Source: Aquabacterium soli
GTDB taxonomy: Bacteria; Pseudomonadota; Gammaproteobacteria; Burkholderiales; Burkholderiaceae_C
Direction of reading: 5' to 3'
Length of the DNA: 64,000 bases
NCBI RefSeq assembly: GCF_003933735.1
Contig: NZ_RSED01000024.1
Coordinates: 1 to 64,000 of the forward strand
Shown here: positions 11,601-23,600 of the stretch, piece by piece
How positions within the stretch are numbered: the first letter of the stretch is position 1
How the letters are laid out: each line of letters begins with the position of its first letter
Translations under genes and position numbers: made by a program
Notes under the pieces: model-generated
What the model was told of the DNA's origin: nothing
The model's input: only the letters and a program-made list of their open reading frames with translations
Databases searched by the model: none

Positions 11601-14600
11601 CGTTGACATCGGCCGTGGAATACGAGCGTGCCAGCGAGGCGTTGGCGGAGAACACCGCGACGGAGGGCGCTTCGGCCATGGAATAGGCGCCCGGCGAGCT
11701 GCCGCCGTGCTGGATCGCCTGCAGCGTGAGCGGGTCCACGTTGTGCCCTGCCACCACCGACAGGCTGCCGCCGGCATGGATGCTGCCGGCCACCGTGGCA
11801 TAGAGGTCCGGATCGATGGTCGAGTAGGCCAGGCTGAGGCCGCCGGCCGCACCGCCGATGGTCAGGCTCAGCACGTCGGTCTTGGCGTAGTGGTCGGTGC
11901 CCGCGTACACCCCGATGTTGCCGGTGGTCGTGACCTTGGCGCCCTCGCCGATGAAGGCCCGCACGTCCGGCTTGATGTCGGCAAAGGCGAAGTTGAAGCT
12001 GCCCGCGACGATGCCGCCGGCCAGGGCTTTCGTCTCCAGCGTGGTCGAGATGACAGACGAGGCCTGCACGCGCACATTGCCCACCGAGCCACTCTGGCCG
12101 ATCTCGGCGTTGGCACCGATGTTGGCCTGCACGTCGGCCGCCGAGCCGTTGCCGACGCTGATCCGGGTGAAGGAAGCGCCGATGGCCACCGCGCCAACGG
12201 TGCCGCCCATGGTCATCGCCGAGAACTGCTGGTTGCCGCTGGCCAGGATGTCGAGGTTGTTGGCCGAGCCGACGATACCGTTGTTGCCGACGAAAGCCTG
12301 CGAGGTGCTGGTGACGGTCATCACCGACACCGAGGCGCCCAGGCCGACGAAGCCGCCGCCGAAGGCCGCCGTGAACTGATCGGCCTTTTCCTGCAGCACG
12401 CTGTTGATGCGGATGTTGCCGCCGGCATTGAGCGTGCCTGAGGACGAGGCCCGGGCGTTGTTGGCGATGTTCAGGACGCCCACACCGGCCCCCACGCCGA
12501 CGAAGCCCCCGCCCGCGGCGCCCACGATGAACTTGGCATCGCTGCGGTCGGTGGCATCGATGGTGATGTCGCCGCCGGACGTGATGCTGGCACCGGCCTC
12601 GACGATGGCCTGCGTGCCCTGGGGCAGCGGGATGCCCGTGCCGTCGATGAGCTTCTGCAGGGTGGAGGCGCTGGGGCCCTTGGACTTGACGGCCGACCCG
12701 GCGCCCTGGTTGATGACGCCGATGCGCTCGTTGGCATTGGTGCGCGAATCACCCTGGTTGCCGCTGCTGTAGCCGCCGAGCAGATCGCCCACGCGGTTGC
12801 TCTCCGTGCCGGCCTGGCTGGACAGTTGCTGGTCGGCACGCCCACCGCCGCCGCGCAGCGCGTTGTCGCTCTGGTTGCTGTTGTTCTGGTAGCCACCACT
12901 GAGCTGCGTGCCCAGCGACCACACGGACACGGAGGCGGCCACGCCCACGAAGCCGCCGCCCGCGCTCAGCGTGAAGCCGCGGTTGTAGTCCAGGTGGTGC
13001 GCACCGACGGCCACCTTGCCGCGTGCCGCGATGGCGGCGCCGCCGCGCACCACGGCGCGGGTGTCGTTCTTGACGCTGCCCACGTCCACCGCACCGGCGA
13101 TGCCCACCAGCCCACCGGCCAGCGAGCCGGCGAACGAGAAGGTCTCCACGCGGTTGGCCGCACGCACCGTGACGCCCTGCTGCTGCGAGGCGCCCGCGTT
13201 GCCATTGGTCTGGTTGATCTGCGCGTTGGCCTCGATCGAGGCCGTGGTGTCGGAGTCGATCAGCGTGATCGCCACACCGCCCGCGATGCCGACCACGCCG
13301 GCACCCGCCGCGATCGCGATGTGCTTGACGTCTTCGTTGGTGGTGGCCTGCACGATCACGCCGTGTGCGACGCCGCTGTTGAAGCTGCTCGTGCCATTGG
13401 CCGTGCCGTCGAGCACGCCCGAGATGCCGGTGTTGGCCCCCAGCGCATCGACGTGCGCCCCACCCCAGATGGTGGCGGACGTGGCCTTGGTCAGGCTCGT
13501 CACACCGACCGAGGCGCCAATGCCGGCCACACCGGCGCCCACCGCGCCGGACAGGACGAACACCTTGGTATCGTCGGACGCCAGCACCGCCACGTCGCCG
13601 CCTGCGCTGACGCGGGCGTTCTGGCCGATGTAGGCCTGCGTGATGTTGTTGATCACCGGCACCGATATGGCACCGCCCACGCCGGCAACCCCGCCACCGA
13701 TGCCGGCGCTGACCAGCAGGATGTTCTCGGCCGCATGGGCATCGACGGCGATGTCGTTGCGCGCATTCACCTTGGCGGCATCGGCGATGTAGGCGTTGGT
13801 GCGCAGGTCGATCACGCTCACGCCCACGGCAGGCGCGATGCCCGCGCTGGCGGCCACGGCCACCGAGCCGGCCACCTCCAGGTGATAGAAGTCGTTGCCC
13901 GCGCCGACCAGCACCGACTGGGCGCTGTTCGCGCCGGCCGTGCTGGCATTCACATCGGCACCCTGGCCGATGTAGGCGCTGGCCGTCGTGTTGAACACAT
14001 TGACGCCTGCGGCCACAGAAACCGCCGCCACACCGGCGCCGCCGCCGGACAGCACGATGTTCTTCACGCTGTCGCGGTTGGTGGCGCTGATCGCCAGGCC
14101 GCGGAAACCCTGCTGCTTGGCCAGGGCCGCTTCGCGCACGCTGGAGAACAGCGGATCGTTGCCGCGGTCGTCCGTGCCGTCATGGTCGGAATCGAGCAAT
14201 CCAGCCTTCTGCGAGGGGCCGAAACGGGCGCTGTCCTTGGTCGGGCGGTTGCCGTTCTTGACGTCCACGTTGGCGGGCTTTTCGGGCGCGGCCTCGTAGC
14301 CGACGCTGAAATTGCCCGTCGCCACGTCGATCGCGCTCTGGCCGTCGGCCGTGACCTTGGCCCCGGCGCCCACGAAGGCCTCGACGCGCTTGTTGACCAC
14401 CGGCACGCCCACGGCGGCGCCGATGCCCACCGTGCCGCCGACGCCGATGGAGCCGGCCACGTTGGTCTCGTCCAGGTAATCGTCGGCCGCGATCGAGATG
14501 CTGCCCTGGGCGTGCACGTCGCCCGCGCCCAGCGAGGCGCCGGCCACGTCCGGGTCGTCGCCGATGAAGGCGCGCGTGACCACATCCAGCACCAGCACGC

Positions 14601-17600
14601 CGGCCGAACCGGCCACGCCCGCCGTGCCGCCACCGGCGCCAGCCGCAGCGACGGAGGTGACGTTCTCCAGTGTCCTGGCGTCCACGACGATGTCGCCCTG
14701 CACATCGGCCGTGACGGCCGAGCCGATGGAGGCCTGGGTGTTCTTGTTGAACTTGCCAACGCTGACACCGGCACCGACGCCGGCCGTGCCGCCCACCGAG
14801 ACCGAACCGCCCACGGCCACGATGTCGGTGATGTCGCTGGCCTTGACCTGCACGTCGGGCGTGGGCGCGCCGCCCACGTTGGTGCGGGCGGTGATCTCCG
14901 CCCCGTCGCCCACGGTGGCACGCGTGGTCTCGTTGAGGATGTTGACGACGGCTGAGCCCGCCACGCCGGCCGTGCCGCCGCCGGAGCCACCGGCCGCGAT
15001 CGTCACCAGGTCTTCCGAGGACGTGGCCAGCACGGACAGGCCCGTGCCCCCACGCGTGGTCACGTCGGTGTAGCTGCCCACGCGGGCCTCGACCACGTCG
15101 TTGTGGACCAGCGTGGTGTTCGACAGGCCGATGCCCGCATCGCTGCCGATGGCCACGTTGCCCGCCACCTGGTCGAGCGTGAAGCTGCCGTTGGCGATCA
15201 CGCCGACGTTGCCTTCGGCCACCACCGCCGCGCCGGCATCGCCGGCCGTGCCGTCGAGCAGCGTGGCGTGGGTGTCGGCGTCCACCACGTAGACGCTCAC
15301 CGAGCCGCCGATGGCGGCGCTGCCGCTGGCCCCGGCCGAGGCGGCCACCGAGACGATGTCCTCGTCGCTGGTCGCGCCCACGTTGACGTTGCCGCGTGCG
15401 CCGATCTGGCTGCCGCGGCCCACCGTGGCACGCGTGTTCTTGTTGAGCACGCCGACGTCCACGCCCGCGGCCACCGCCACCCCCGAAGAGCCAAAGGCGC
15501 CCGCGGCGGCCCCGGCCACCGAGACGATCTTGGTGGTGTCCGTCGCCTGCACGGTGACGTGCTGCGTCGCCAGCGGGCTGGCCACATCCTGGTTGACCAG
15601 CACGTCCTCGCCCAGCGTGGCCCGCGTGTCGAGGTTGAAGACGTTGACCACCAGTGAACCGGCCACGCCGGCATCGCCCTGGCTGGCACCGAAACCGGCC
15701 GCCACCGAGGTGAGGCTGACCGAATCGGGCAGCAGGGGGATGTCGCCCAGCGGGATGGCCAGCGGGTTCACGGCCGCGGTGGCCTTGACCTGCGTGGCGC
15801 CGCGCGCGTTCAGCTCGGCGCCATTGCCCACCGTGGCCAGGGTGTCGTTGTTGACGATGCCGATCGCCACCGCCACACCCACGCCGACATCCTCGCCAAC
15901 ACCCGCGCCACCGGCCACGGCCTGGATGCCGATGGTGCTGGTCGCCGTGACGTTGAGCGTGTTGCTGGCCGTGAGCTGGGCGCCGCCGGCCACCTGGGCT
16001 TCCGTCAGGTAGTTGATGTGGTTGATGGCCACCGAGCCGGCCAGGCCGTTGTCCTCGCCGCCACCGGCGGCCAGGGCCCAGGTCTTGAAATCGCTGCTGC
16101 CGCCGGCAGGCGTGGACGCGCTGACGGTGACATCGGTGCCGCTGACGCTGGCGCCGCCGGCCACGGTGGCGCGGTTGCTCACGTCGGCCGCCGTCACACC
16201 GACGGCCGCGCCGATGGCGGTGGTGGTGTCCGCGTCGAGCGCCGAGCCCTGCGGCAGGTTGCTGGCGTCCACGTCGGCCGTGGCGGTCACGCTGGCCGCC
16301 GCCGCGGTGGAACTCAGTTGCGCGGTACCGGCCACGCTGGCCGTGTTGCTGACCGTGTGGCTGGTCACGCCCACGGCCGCGGCCACGCCCACATCGGCCG
16401 ATTCGCTGCTGGATTCGCTGCTGCTGTCGCTGTTGGCGCTGTCGACGTTGGACTGTGCGCTGGGCAGCTGCTTGTCGCCGCCGTTGTTCGGGTTGTTGTT
16501 GACCTGGTTGTCGGCTTCGTCATCGGCCGAGCGGCCACTGCCCTTGTTGCCCTGGGCACTGGCCTTGATGACATTGGTGCTGCCGGCGACGACCTCGCTG
16601 GCCACGGCGATGCTGCCGGCCGTGGTCACCGAACGCGCCGCGGTGGCGGAAACGGTGTCCTTGAGCACGTTGATGCCCACGCTGGCGCCCACGCCGACCG
16701 AGCTGCCCGAGCCTTCGGAATCGGCCTCGTTCTGGGCCGCAGATGCATGTGCGGCGTGCACCGACACGTTGCCGGTGGCACTGAGTGCACTGCCCGAGCC
16801 GAGCAGCGCGGTCTTCTGGTGATCTGTCAGGGACAAGGCCACGGCCGCGCCGACACCCACGTCGCCGCCGCCACCGCCTGCGCCGTTCTTGGCCAGCGTC
16901 TTCACGTTGTGGGCACCGGCCGCCTCGACGGTCACTGCGCCGGCGGTGCCGCTCAAGGTGGCGCCGTTCTCCACCGCCGCACGGGTGACCGTGTCCACGC
17001 GGTTGAGCGCCACGGAAGCGCCCACGCCCACGGAGCCCGCGACCGCGCCGGTGCCTTCAGGCGTCGCTTCGGCCGTGGACCGCGTGTTCTGGGTGGCGCG
17101 CACCGTCAGCGCACCGCCGCCCAGCTGCACCGAGGCGCTGCCGGCCACGGCAGCCGTGCTGTTGACATCGACCAGGTTGATGGACAGCGAGCCGGCCACG
17201 CCGACGTCATCGGCCCCCGCGCCGGACTTGGACTTGGCCACGAAGGCGAACTCGGGCGTGGCTTCGCCACCGCCGGTGGTGGCCGTGACGGACAGACCTT
17301 GGGCCTGGATGACGTTGGACGCGCCGATGGTGGCGCTGTGCGTCACGTCCGCCACGTTGATGGCGACCGCCACGCCCACGCCGGCCGAGCCGGCCCCCAC
17401 CGCCGCGCCGTCGGCATCGGCCGAGGCATCGGTGTTGGCCACGGCATTGACGCTCAGCACACCACCCGAGGTGATCGTGCGGCCCGCGCCGGTGGCGGCC
17501 GTCGTGCTGCTGTCGGCCACGTTGACGACCACGGCAGCGGCCACGGCCACGGTGTCCGAGCCGCCCGACCCTTCGGAGTCGGTCTTGGCGGTGGCGGCGC

Positions 17601-20600
17601 TGGGGTTGTCGGTCGCGTTGCCGCTGCTGCGGGCGCCGCGTTCGGTGGCGACCTTGTCGCCGATGCTGCGCTGGCCGTCCTTCTGGTCGTCGACGCCATT
17701 GGCATTGCCGCTGCTGCTTTTCTTCTGGCCGCCGCTCACACTGGCCTTGGCCGTGGTGTTGGTGGCCTGCTGGCTGGTGGCATTGACGCCGATGGCGCCG
17801 CCCGCGGTGGTGCTGCGGTCGAGCAGTGCTCGGGTGGTGTCGGTGACCACGCCCACGCCCACGGAGGCGCCGATGGCCGCGTCGTTGCCTGTGGACTTGC
17901 CCGTGGCCGTGGTGGTGGCCGTGCCGGCATGGGTCGCCGTGATGCTGAGCGCGCCCGTGGTGCTGAAGCCACCGGTGCCCAGCACCTCGGCGATGGTGTC
18001 CAGGTTGGCCACGGTGACGGCCGCCACCGGCACGATGCTCACGTCGGTGTCGTTGCCGCCCTGGCTGCCGGCGCCGCCATCGGCCTTGGTGACGATGGCA
18101 TTCTTGGAATCGGCCGTGATGGCGATGCCACCGGCACCCGTGACCGAGGCCGTGTTCTCGACCGCGGCCCGGGTGATTTCGTCGACCACGTTGATGGCCA
18201 CCGAGGCGCCGATGCCCACGCTGCTGCCCTGCGCCAGGCCCTGCGGCTTGGCCTGGGCGGTGTCGCTGCTGTTGCTGCCGGCCTTGAGGGTGACGCTGCC
18301 GCCGCCCGTCTGCACGATGGTGGCGCCGCTGCCCAGGCGGGCCTGGGTGTCGACGGTGACCACGTTGATGGCCAGCGAGCCGGCCACGCCCACGCTGCCA
18401 CCGCCCGCGCCCGAGGTGGACGTGGCCGAGAACACGTGCTGCGCGCCGGCCGTCGGCCCATCGGCCGACACCGTCAGGCCGTTGCTGGTGACGCTGCTGT
18501 TGTTGCCCACGAAGGCCGTGTTGACCACGTCGACCGCGTTGATGGCCACGGCCGCGCCCACGCCGACCCCGCTGTTGCCGCCATTGCCGCCACCCTGGCT
18601 GTTGACCACGGCCGTGCCGTCGGCCACCGCGCTGCCGTCCGTGTCGGCCGTGGCCTTGACGCTGACCGCGCCCGTGCTCACCACCGTGCGGCCGGTGAGC
18701 GCGTTGCCGATGCTGGCCTCGGTGCTGCTGGTGCCCAGGTTGACCGCCACGGCACCGGCCACGCTGACCGACGAGGGCGAGTTGCTGTTGCTGCCGCTCT
18801 TGTCGGCCGTCTGCGCCTTGGGCGTGGCACCGGCCGCGCCACTCTGGCGGTTGCCGCGGTCGCTGGCGACCTTGTCGCCCTGCGCCCGCTGGCCGGCGTT
18901 CTGCTTGTCGACGCCATCCTGGTTGTTGGCCGAATCGGACTTGCCGCCCGTGGTGCTGGCCTTGGCCGTGCTGCTGCTGGCCTGGGTGCTGGCCGCGGCG
19001 ATGGCCAGGCTGCCCACGGTGGCGCTGCGGTCCAGGCGGGCCTGGGTGGTGTCGTTGGCGATGCCCACGGCCACCGAGGCGCCGATGGCCGCGTCGTCGC
19101 CGGTGGCCTTGCCGGTGGCCGTGGTGGTGGCCGTGCCGGCGTGGGTGGCGTTGATCGCCACCGCGCCCGTGCTGGTGAAGTTGCCGGTGCCCAGCACCTC
19201 GGCGATGGTGTCCAGGTTGGCCACCGTCACGGCGGCCACGGGCACGATGCCCACGCCGCCACCCGCGCCGCCTTCGGCCGTGGTGACGGTGGTGTTCTTG
19301 GAATCGGCCGTGATGCTGGCCGAGCCGGCATTGGCCACCGTGGCCGTGCTGTCGACCCAGGCGTGCGTGGTGTCGTCGACCACGCCGATGGCCACCGACG
19401 CGCCGATGCCCACCTTCTCGCCCTGGGCGTTGCCCTTGGGCTTGGCCTCGGCCTTGTCGCTGGTGTTGCTGGCGGCCTTGAGGTTGAGCGCGCCGCCGCC
19501 GGTCAGGGTCAGGCTGGCACCGGTGTCGATCTCGGCCAGCGTTTCGACGCCGCCGACCGTGATGGCCAGCGAGCCCGCCACACCCACGCTGCCGCCGCCC
19601 GCGCCAGACGTGGCCTGGGCGTTGAACACATCCTGCGCGCCGGCCGTGGACAGCTCGGCAGACACACTGATGCCCTGCCCCGTGACGCTGCTGCCCTGGC
19701 CGATGACCGCGTGCTTGACCACGTCGCCCACCGCGATGGCCACGGCCGCGCCGATGCCGGCCCCACTGCCACCGCTGCCATTGCCGTTGCCCTCGATCAC
19801 GGCCGAGCCGTCGGCCACCGCCGAGGCGTCGGTGTCGGCCGTGGCCTTGACAGTGACCGCGCCGCCAGCGCTGACCGTGCGGCCGGTGAGGGCGTTGCCG
19901 ATCTGCGCCTGGGTGCGGGTGGTGGCGATGTCCACCGCCACCGCGCCGGCCACGCTCACCGACGAGGAGCCGGAGGATTGCCCATCCTTGTCGGCCGTGG
20001 CGGCCTTGGGGGTGCTGCCGGCGGCCGTGCTGTCACGCGAGCCTCGGCTGGTGGCCGCGCTGTCGCCCGACTTGCGCTGGCCGGCGTTCTGGTTGTCCAC
20101 GCCTTGTTGATCACCGCCCTGGCTGTCGGATTGGCCGCCCTTGGTGCTGGCCTTGGCCGTGCTGGTGGACGCCTGTGTGCTGGCCGCCAGCACGTTGAGC
20201 GCGCCGATGGTGCTGGCGTTGCGGTCGAGCATGGCGCGCGTGGTGTCGGTGACGGTGGAGACCGCCACCGAGGCGCCAATGGCCGCGTCGTTGCCCGTGG
20301 CCTTGCCGGTGGCCGTGGTGGCCGCCGTGCCCTCGTGCGTGGCGCCGATGGTGACCACGCCCTGGCCGGTGAAGGCACCGGTGCCCAGCACCTCGGCGAC
20401 GGTGTCCAGGTTGGCCACGGTGATGGCCGCCACCGGCACGATGGCCACGCCGCCCGCGGCGCCGCCTTCGGCCGTCGTGACCACGCTGCTCTTGCCCGCC
20501 GCGTTCACGCTGAGGGCACCGCCGCTGGTGACCGCACCGGTGCTCTCGACCGCCGCCCGCGTGATGTCGTCCGCCACGTTGATGGCCACGGACGCGCCAA

Positions 20601-23600
20601 TGCCCACCTTCTGGCCCTGCGCATCGTTCTTGGGCTTGGCCTCGGCCTTGTCCTGCACGTTGCTGCCGGCCTTGACCGTGACCGCCCCGGCGCCGGTGCT
20701 GGCCACCGTGGCGCCCGCCGCCACCTGGGCCGTCGTGCGGGACTTGCCTACGTTGATCGCGACCGAGCCGGCCACGCCGACATCACCACCGCCGGCACCG
20801 GCCGTGGTGGTGGCGCCGAACACGCTCTGCGCCGCCGCCGTGGGGCCGTCGGCCGACAGGGTGACGCCGGCCGCCGTGAGGCTGGCCCCCCCGCCGATCA
20901 GCGCGCTGTTGCTGACATCGCCCACGTTGATGGCGACAGCCGCGCCCACGCCCGTGCCGCTGGACGGACTGGTGGCCAGGCCATCGGCGGTGGCCGAGGC
21001 GTCGGTGTCGGCGGTGGACTGGATCGCCGCCGCGCCTGTGGCGGTGACAGTGCGCCCGGCCCCGATGGACGCCTTGGCATCCGTCTGGCCGATGTTGACG
21101 GCGACGGCGCCGGCCACGTTGACCGACGAGGAGCCGCTGGCCGAGCCGCTCGTGCTGGCCGTCTGGGCCTGCGGCGTGGCGCCGGCCGCCTGGCTGCCGC
21201 GCCCGCCCCTGCCGGCGGCCGTGGTGTTGCCCACGCCACGCTGGGCGCCGGTCTGCTGGTCGACCTGACCGTCCTGGCTGCCGTCGTCCTGCTTGCCGCC
21301 CTTGGCGCTGGCCTTGGCCGCGCTGCTGGACGACTGCTTGCTGTCGGCCTTGACGTTGACCACGCCGCCCACGGTGGCCGAGCGGTCGAGCAAGGCATGG
21401 GTGGTGTCGACCACCGAGCTGAACGCCAGGCCCATGCCCAGCGCCAGGTCCGCGCCCTGCGCGGCGCCGTCGGCGGTGGTGGTGGCCGTGCCGGTGTGGT
21501 CGGCGTGCAGGGCCAGGCTCTGCACGCTCAAGCCCTGCGCGCTGTTGCGCACCTCGGCCAGGGTGTCCAGGTTGGCCACCGTGACGGCCGCGGCCGGCGA
21601 GATGGCCGTGCCGCCCGCCGCGCCGCCGTCCACGTCGGTGACCACCGTGTTGTTGGACACCGCATCCAGCGCCACGGCCGAGTTCGCCCCCGTCAGGCGC
21701 GAGCCCGTGTCCAGCACCGCACGCGACACCGCATCGACCACGTTGATGGCCACCGAAGCGCCCACGCCCGTGGTGTTGTTGCCGGCCGTGACCAGGGCCT
21801 GCGCCTTGGCCGTGTCCGACGTGGTCAGCGCGCTCTTGAGCGACAGCGAGGTGTTGCCCGACAGCGTGATGGTGGCCGTGGCCCCCAGCACCGCCTCGGC
21901 CTTGGTGACCCCGGCGTTGATGGCCAGCGCCCCGGCCACGCCCACGCCCTTGGCGCCCGCGCCCGAGGTGGCCTGCGCGCCCGACAGCGCGCTGTTGAAG
22001 GTGGCCAGGCCGATCACGCCGCCCGTGGCCGAGAACGAGCCGCCGCCGGTGAGCAGCACCTGGCTGGCCGCGTTCAGGTTGTTGATGGCCACCGCCGCGG
22101 CGATGCCGTTGCCGCCGGCCGTGGTGTTCTGGCCATTGGCCACCGTGGTGAGGCCGCCCGTGGGCCCCGACACGTTGGACGTGGCGGTGAGGGCCAGCGC
22201 GCCGCCCGAGTTCAAGGCGCCGCTGGTGGACACCTGCACGATGCTGTCGCCGGTGACGGTGGTCACGGCCACGGCGGCGGCCAGCGTCATCGAGCCATCG
22301 CTGGTCTGCGCGTTCTGCTGCTGCAGCGTGGTCGTGCCCGTGGTGGGCGTGCCGCCGCCGCTGGTGGCGCCGCCCTTGGTGGACTTGGCCTGGGTGTCGA
22401 TGGTGCGGCTGCTCTGGGCCGACACCGTCACGGTGCCGCCGGTGAGGCTGGCCGTGTCGGCGATCTCGGCCTTGGTGTCGCCACCGATCACGGCCACGGC
22501 CACGGTGCCGCCCGCTGCCGAGCCGGCCTGCGCGCCCGCGCCGCCATCGGCGTGGGTCTGGGCGTTGACCGTGCTGTTGGAGGCCACCGTCAAGGCGCCG
22601 GTGGCGTTCAGGCTTGATGCCCCGCCCACGCGCACGCTGGCCGCGCTGTTGACGTGGGTCACCGCCACGGCGGCGTCCTTGTTGGTGGCGTTGGCCGTGT
22701 TGTCCGGCGCCGTGGCCAGGATGGTGGTGACGGTGTTGTTGGCGTCCAGCGCCAGCGTGCCGGTGGCCGTGATCACGTTCGCGCCCGCCAGGGTGATCGT
22801 GGCCGTGGCGTTGGCATCGACCGCGCCCAGCTTGACCTGGCCGTTGAAGAACTCTTCGTCCTGGCTGTTGAGCGTGATCGTGTTGGTGGCGTCGATGCCG
22901 ATGTTGCGGCCCGCCAGCGTGGCACCCTGCAGGGTGACGGTGGCCGCGGCATTGGCCTGGATGTCGGTGCCGGCCAGGCCGCCCGTGGTGTTGACCACGG
23001 CCGCCAGGCGGATGTCGCGCGCCTGCAGCGAGCTGCCGGCCTGCAGGTCGATCTTCTCGGCCGACTGGAGGTCGACGTCGCCCGTGGCGCGCAGGGCGCC
23101 ACCGAACAGGATGTCGTCGGTGCTGGTGACGAACAGGCCGCCGGCCTGGTAGGTGTGCGGGCCGCCCGACTGGATGATCAGCTGGTCGTCGGTCAGCAGG
23201 GGCACGTCGGTGCCGCCATCGAAATCGAGCTTGATCGACCAGGGCGAGAACGCCGGGTTGCCATCGGCATCCGTGTAATTGAGGTTGAGCGTGAGCTTGT
23301 CGCTGAACACCGAGCCCGTGAACGCCACCCGCACGTCGTGGTCCAGCGTCTTCTGGCCCAGGATGTTGCCGCCGTCGCGCAGGCGCAGCGTGAGGTTGGG
23401 CGCGCCCGTGTCGACCACCTCGAGCACGGCGTTGATGGCGCCCAGGCTCAAGGTACCGTCGTAGCCCAGGGTGTCGTTGAAGGTGGGCTGGGGCAGCGGC
23501 GAGGTCGACAGCAGCAGCCGCGGCTCCAGGCTTTCGACCACCGGGCGCTTGCGCAGCGGTGGCGCGCTGGCCTCGTCACCGGAGAGCAGCCGGTCCAGGA

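Noticed and set aside
16018-22617. Rightward open frame of about 2,200 codons, and similar long rightward frames across 274-15,657
   Set aside because: They are the exact antisense of codons in the giant leftward gene. Its GC-rich codon bias avoids antisense stops. The products are Arg/His/Gly/Val-rich without any domain.
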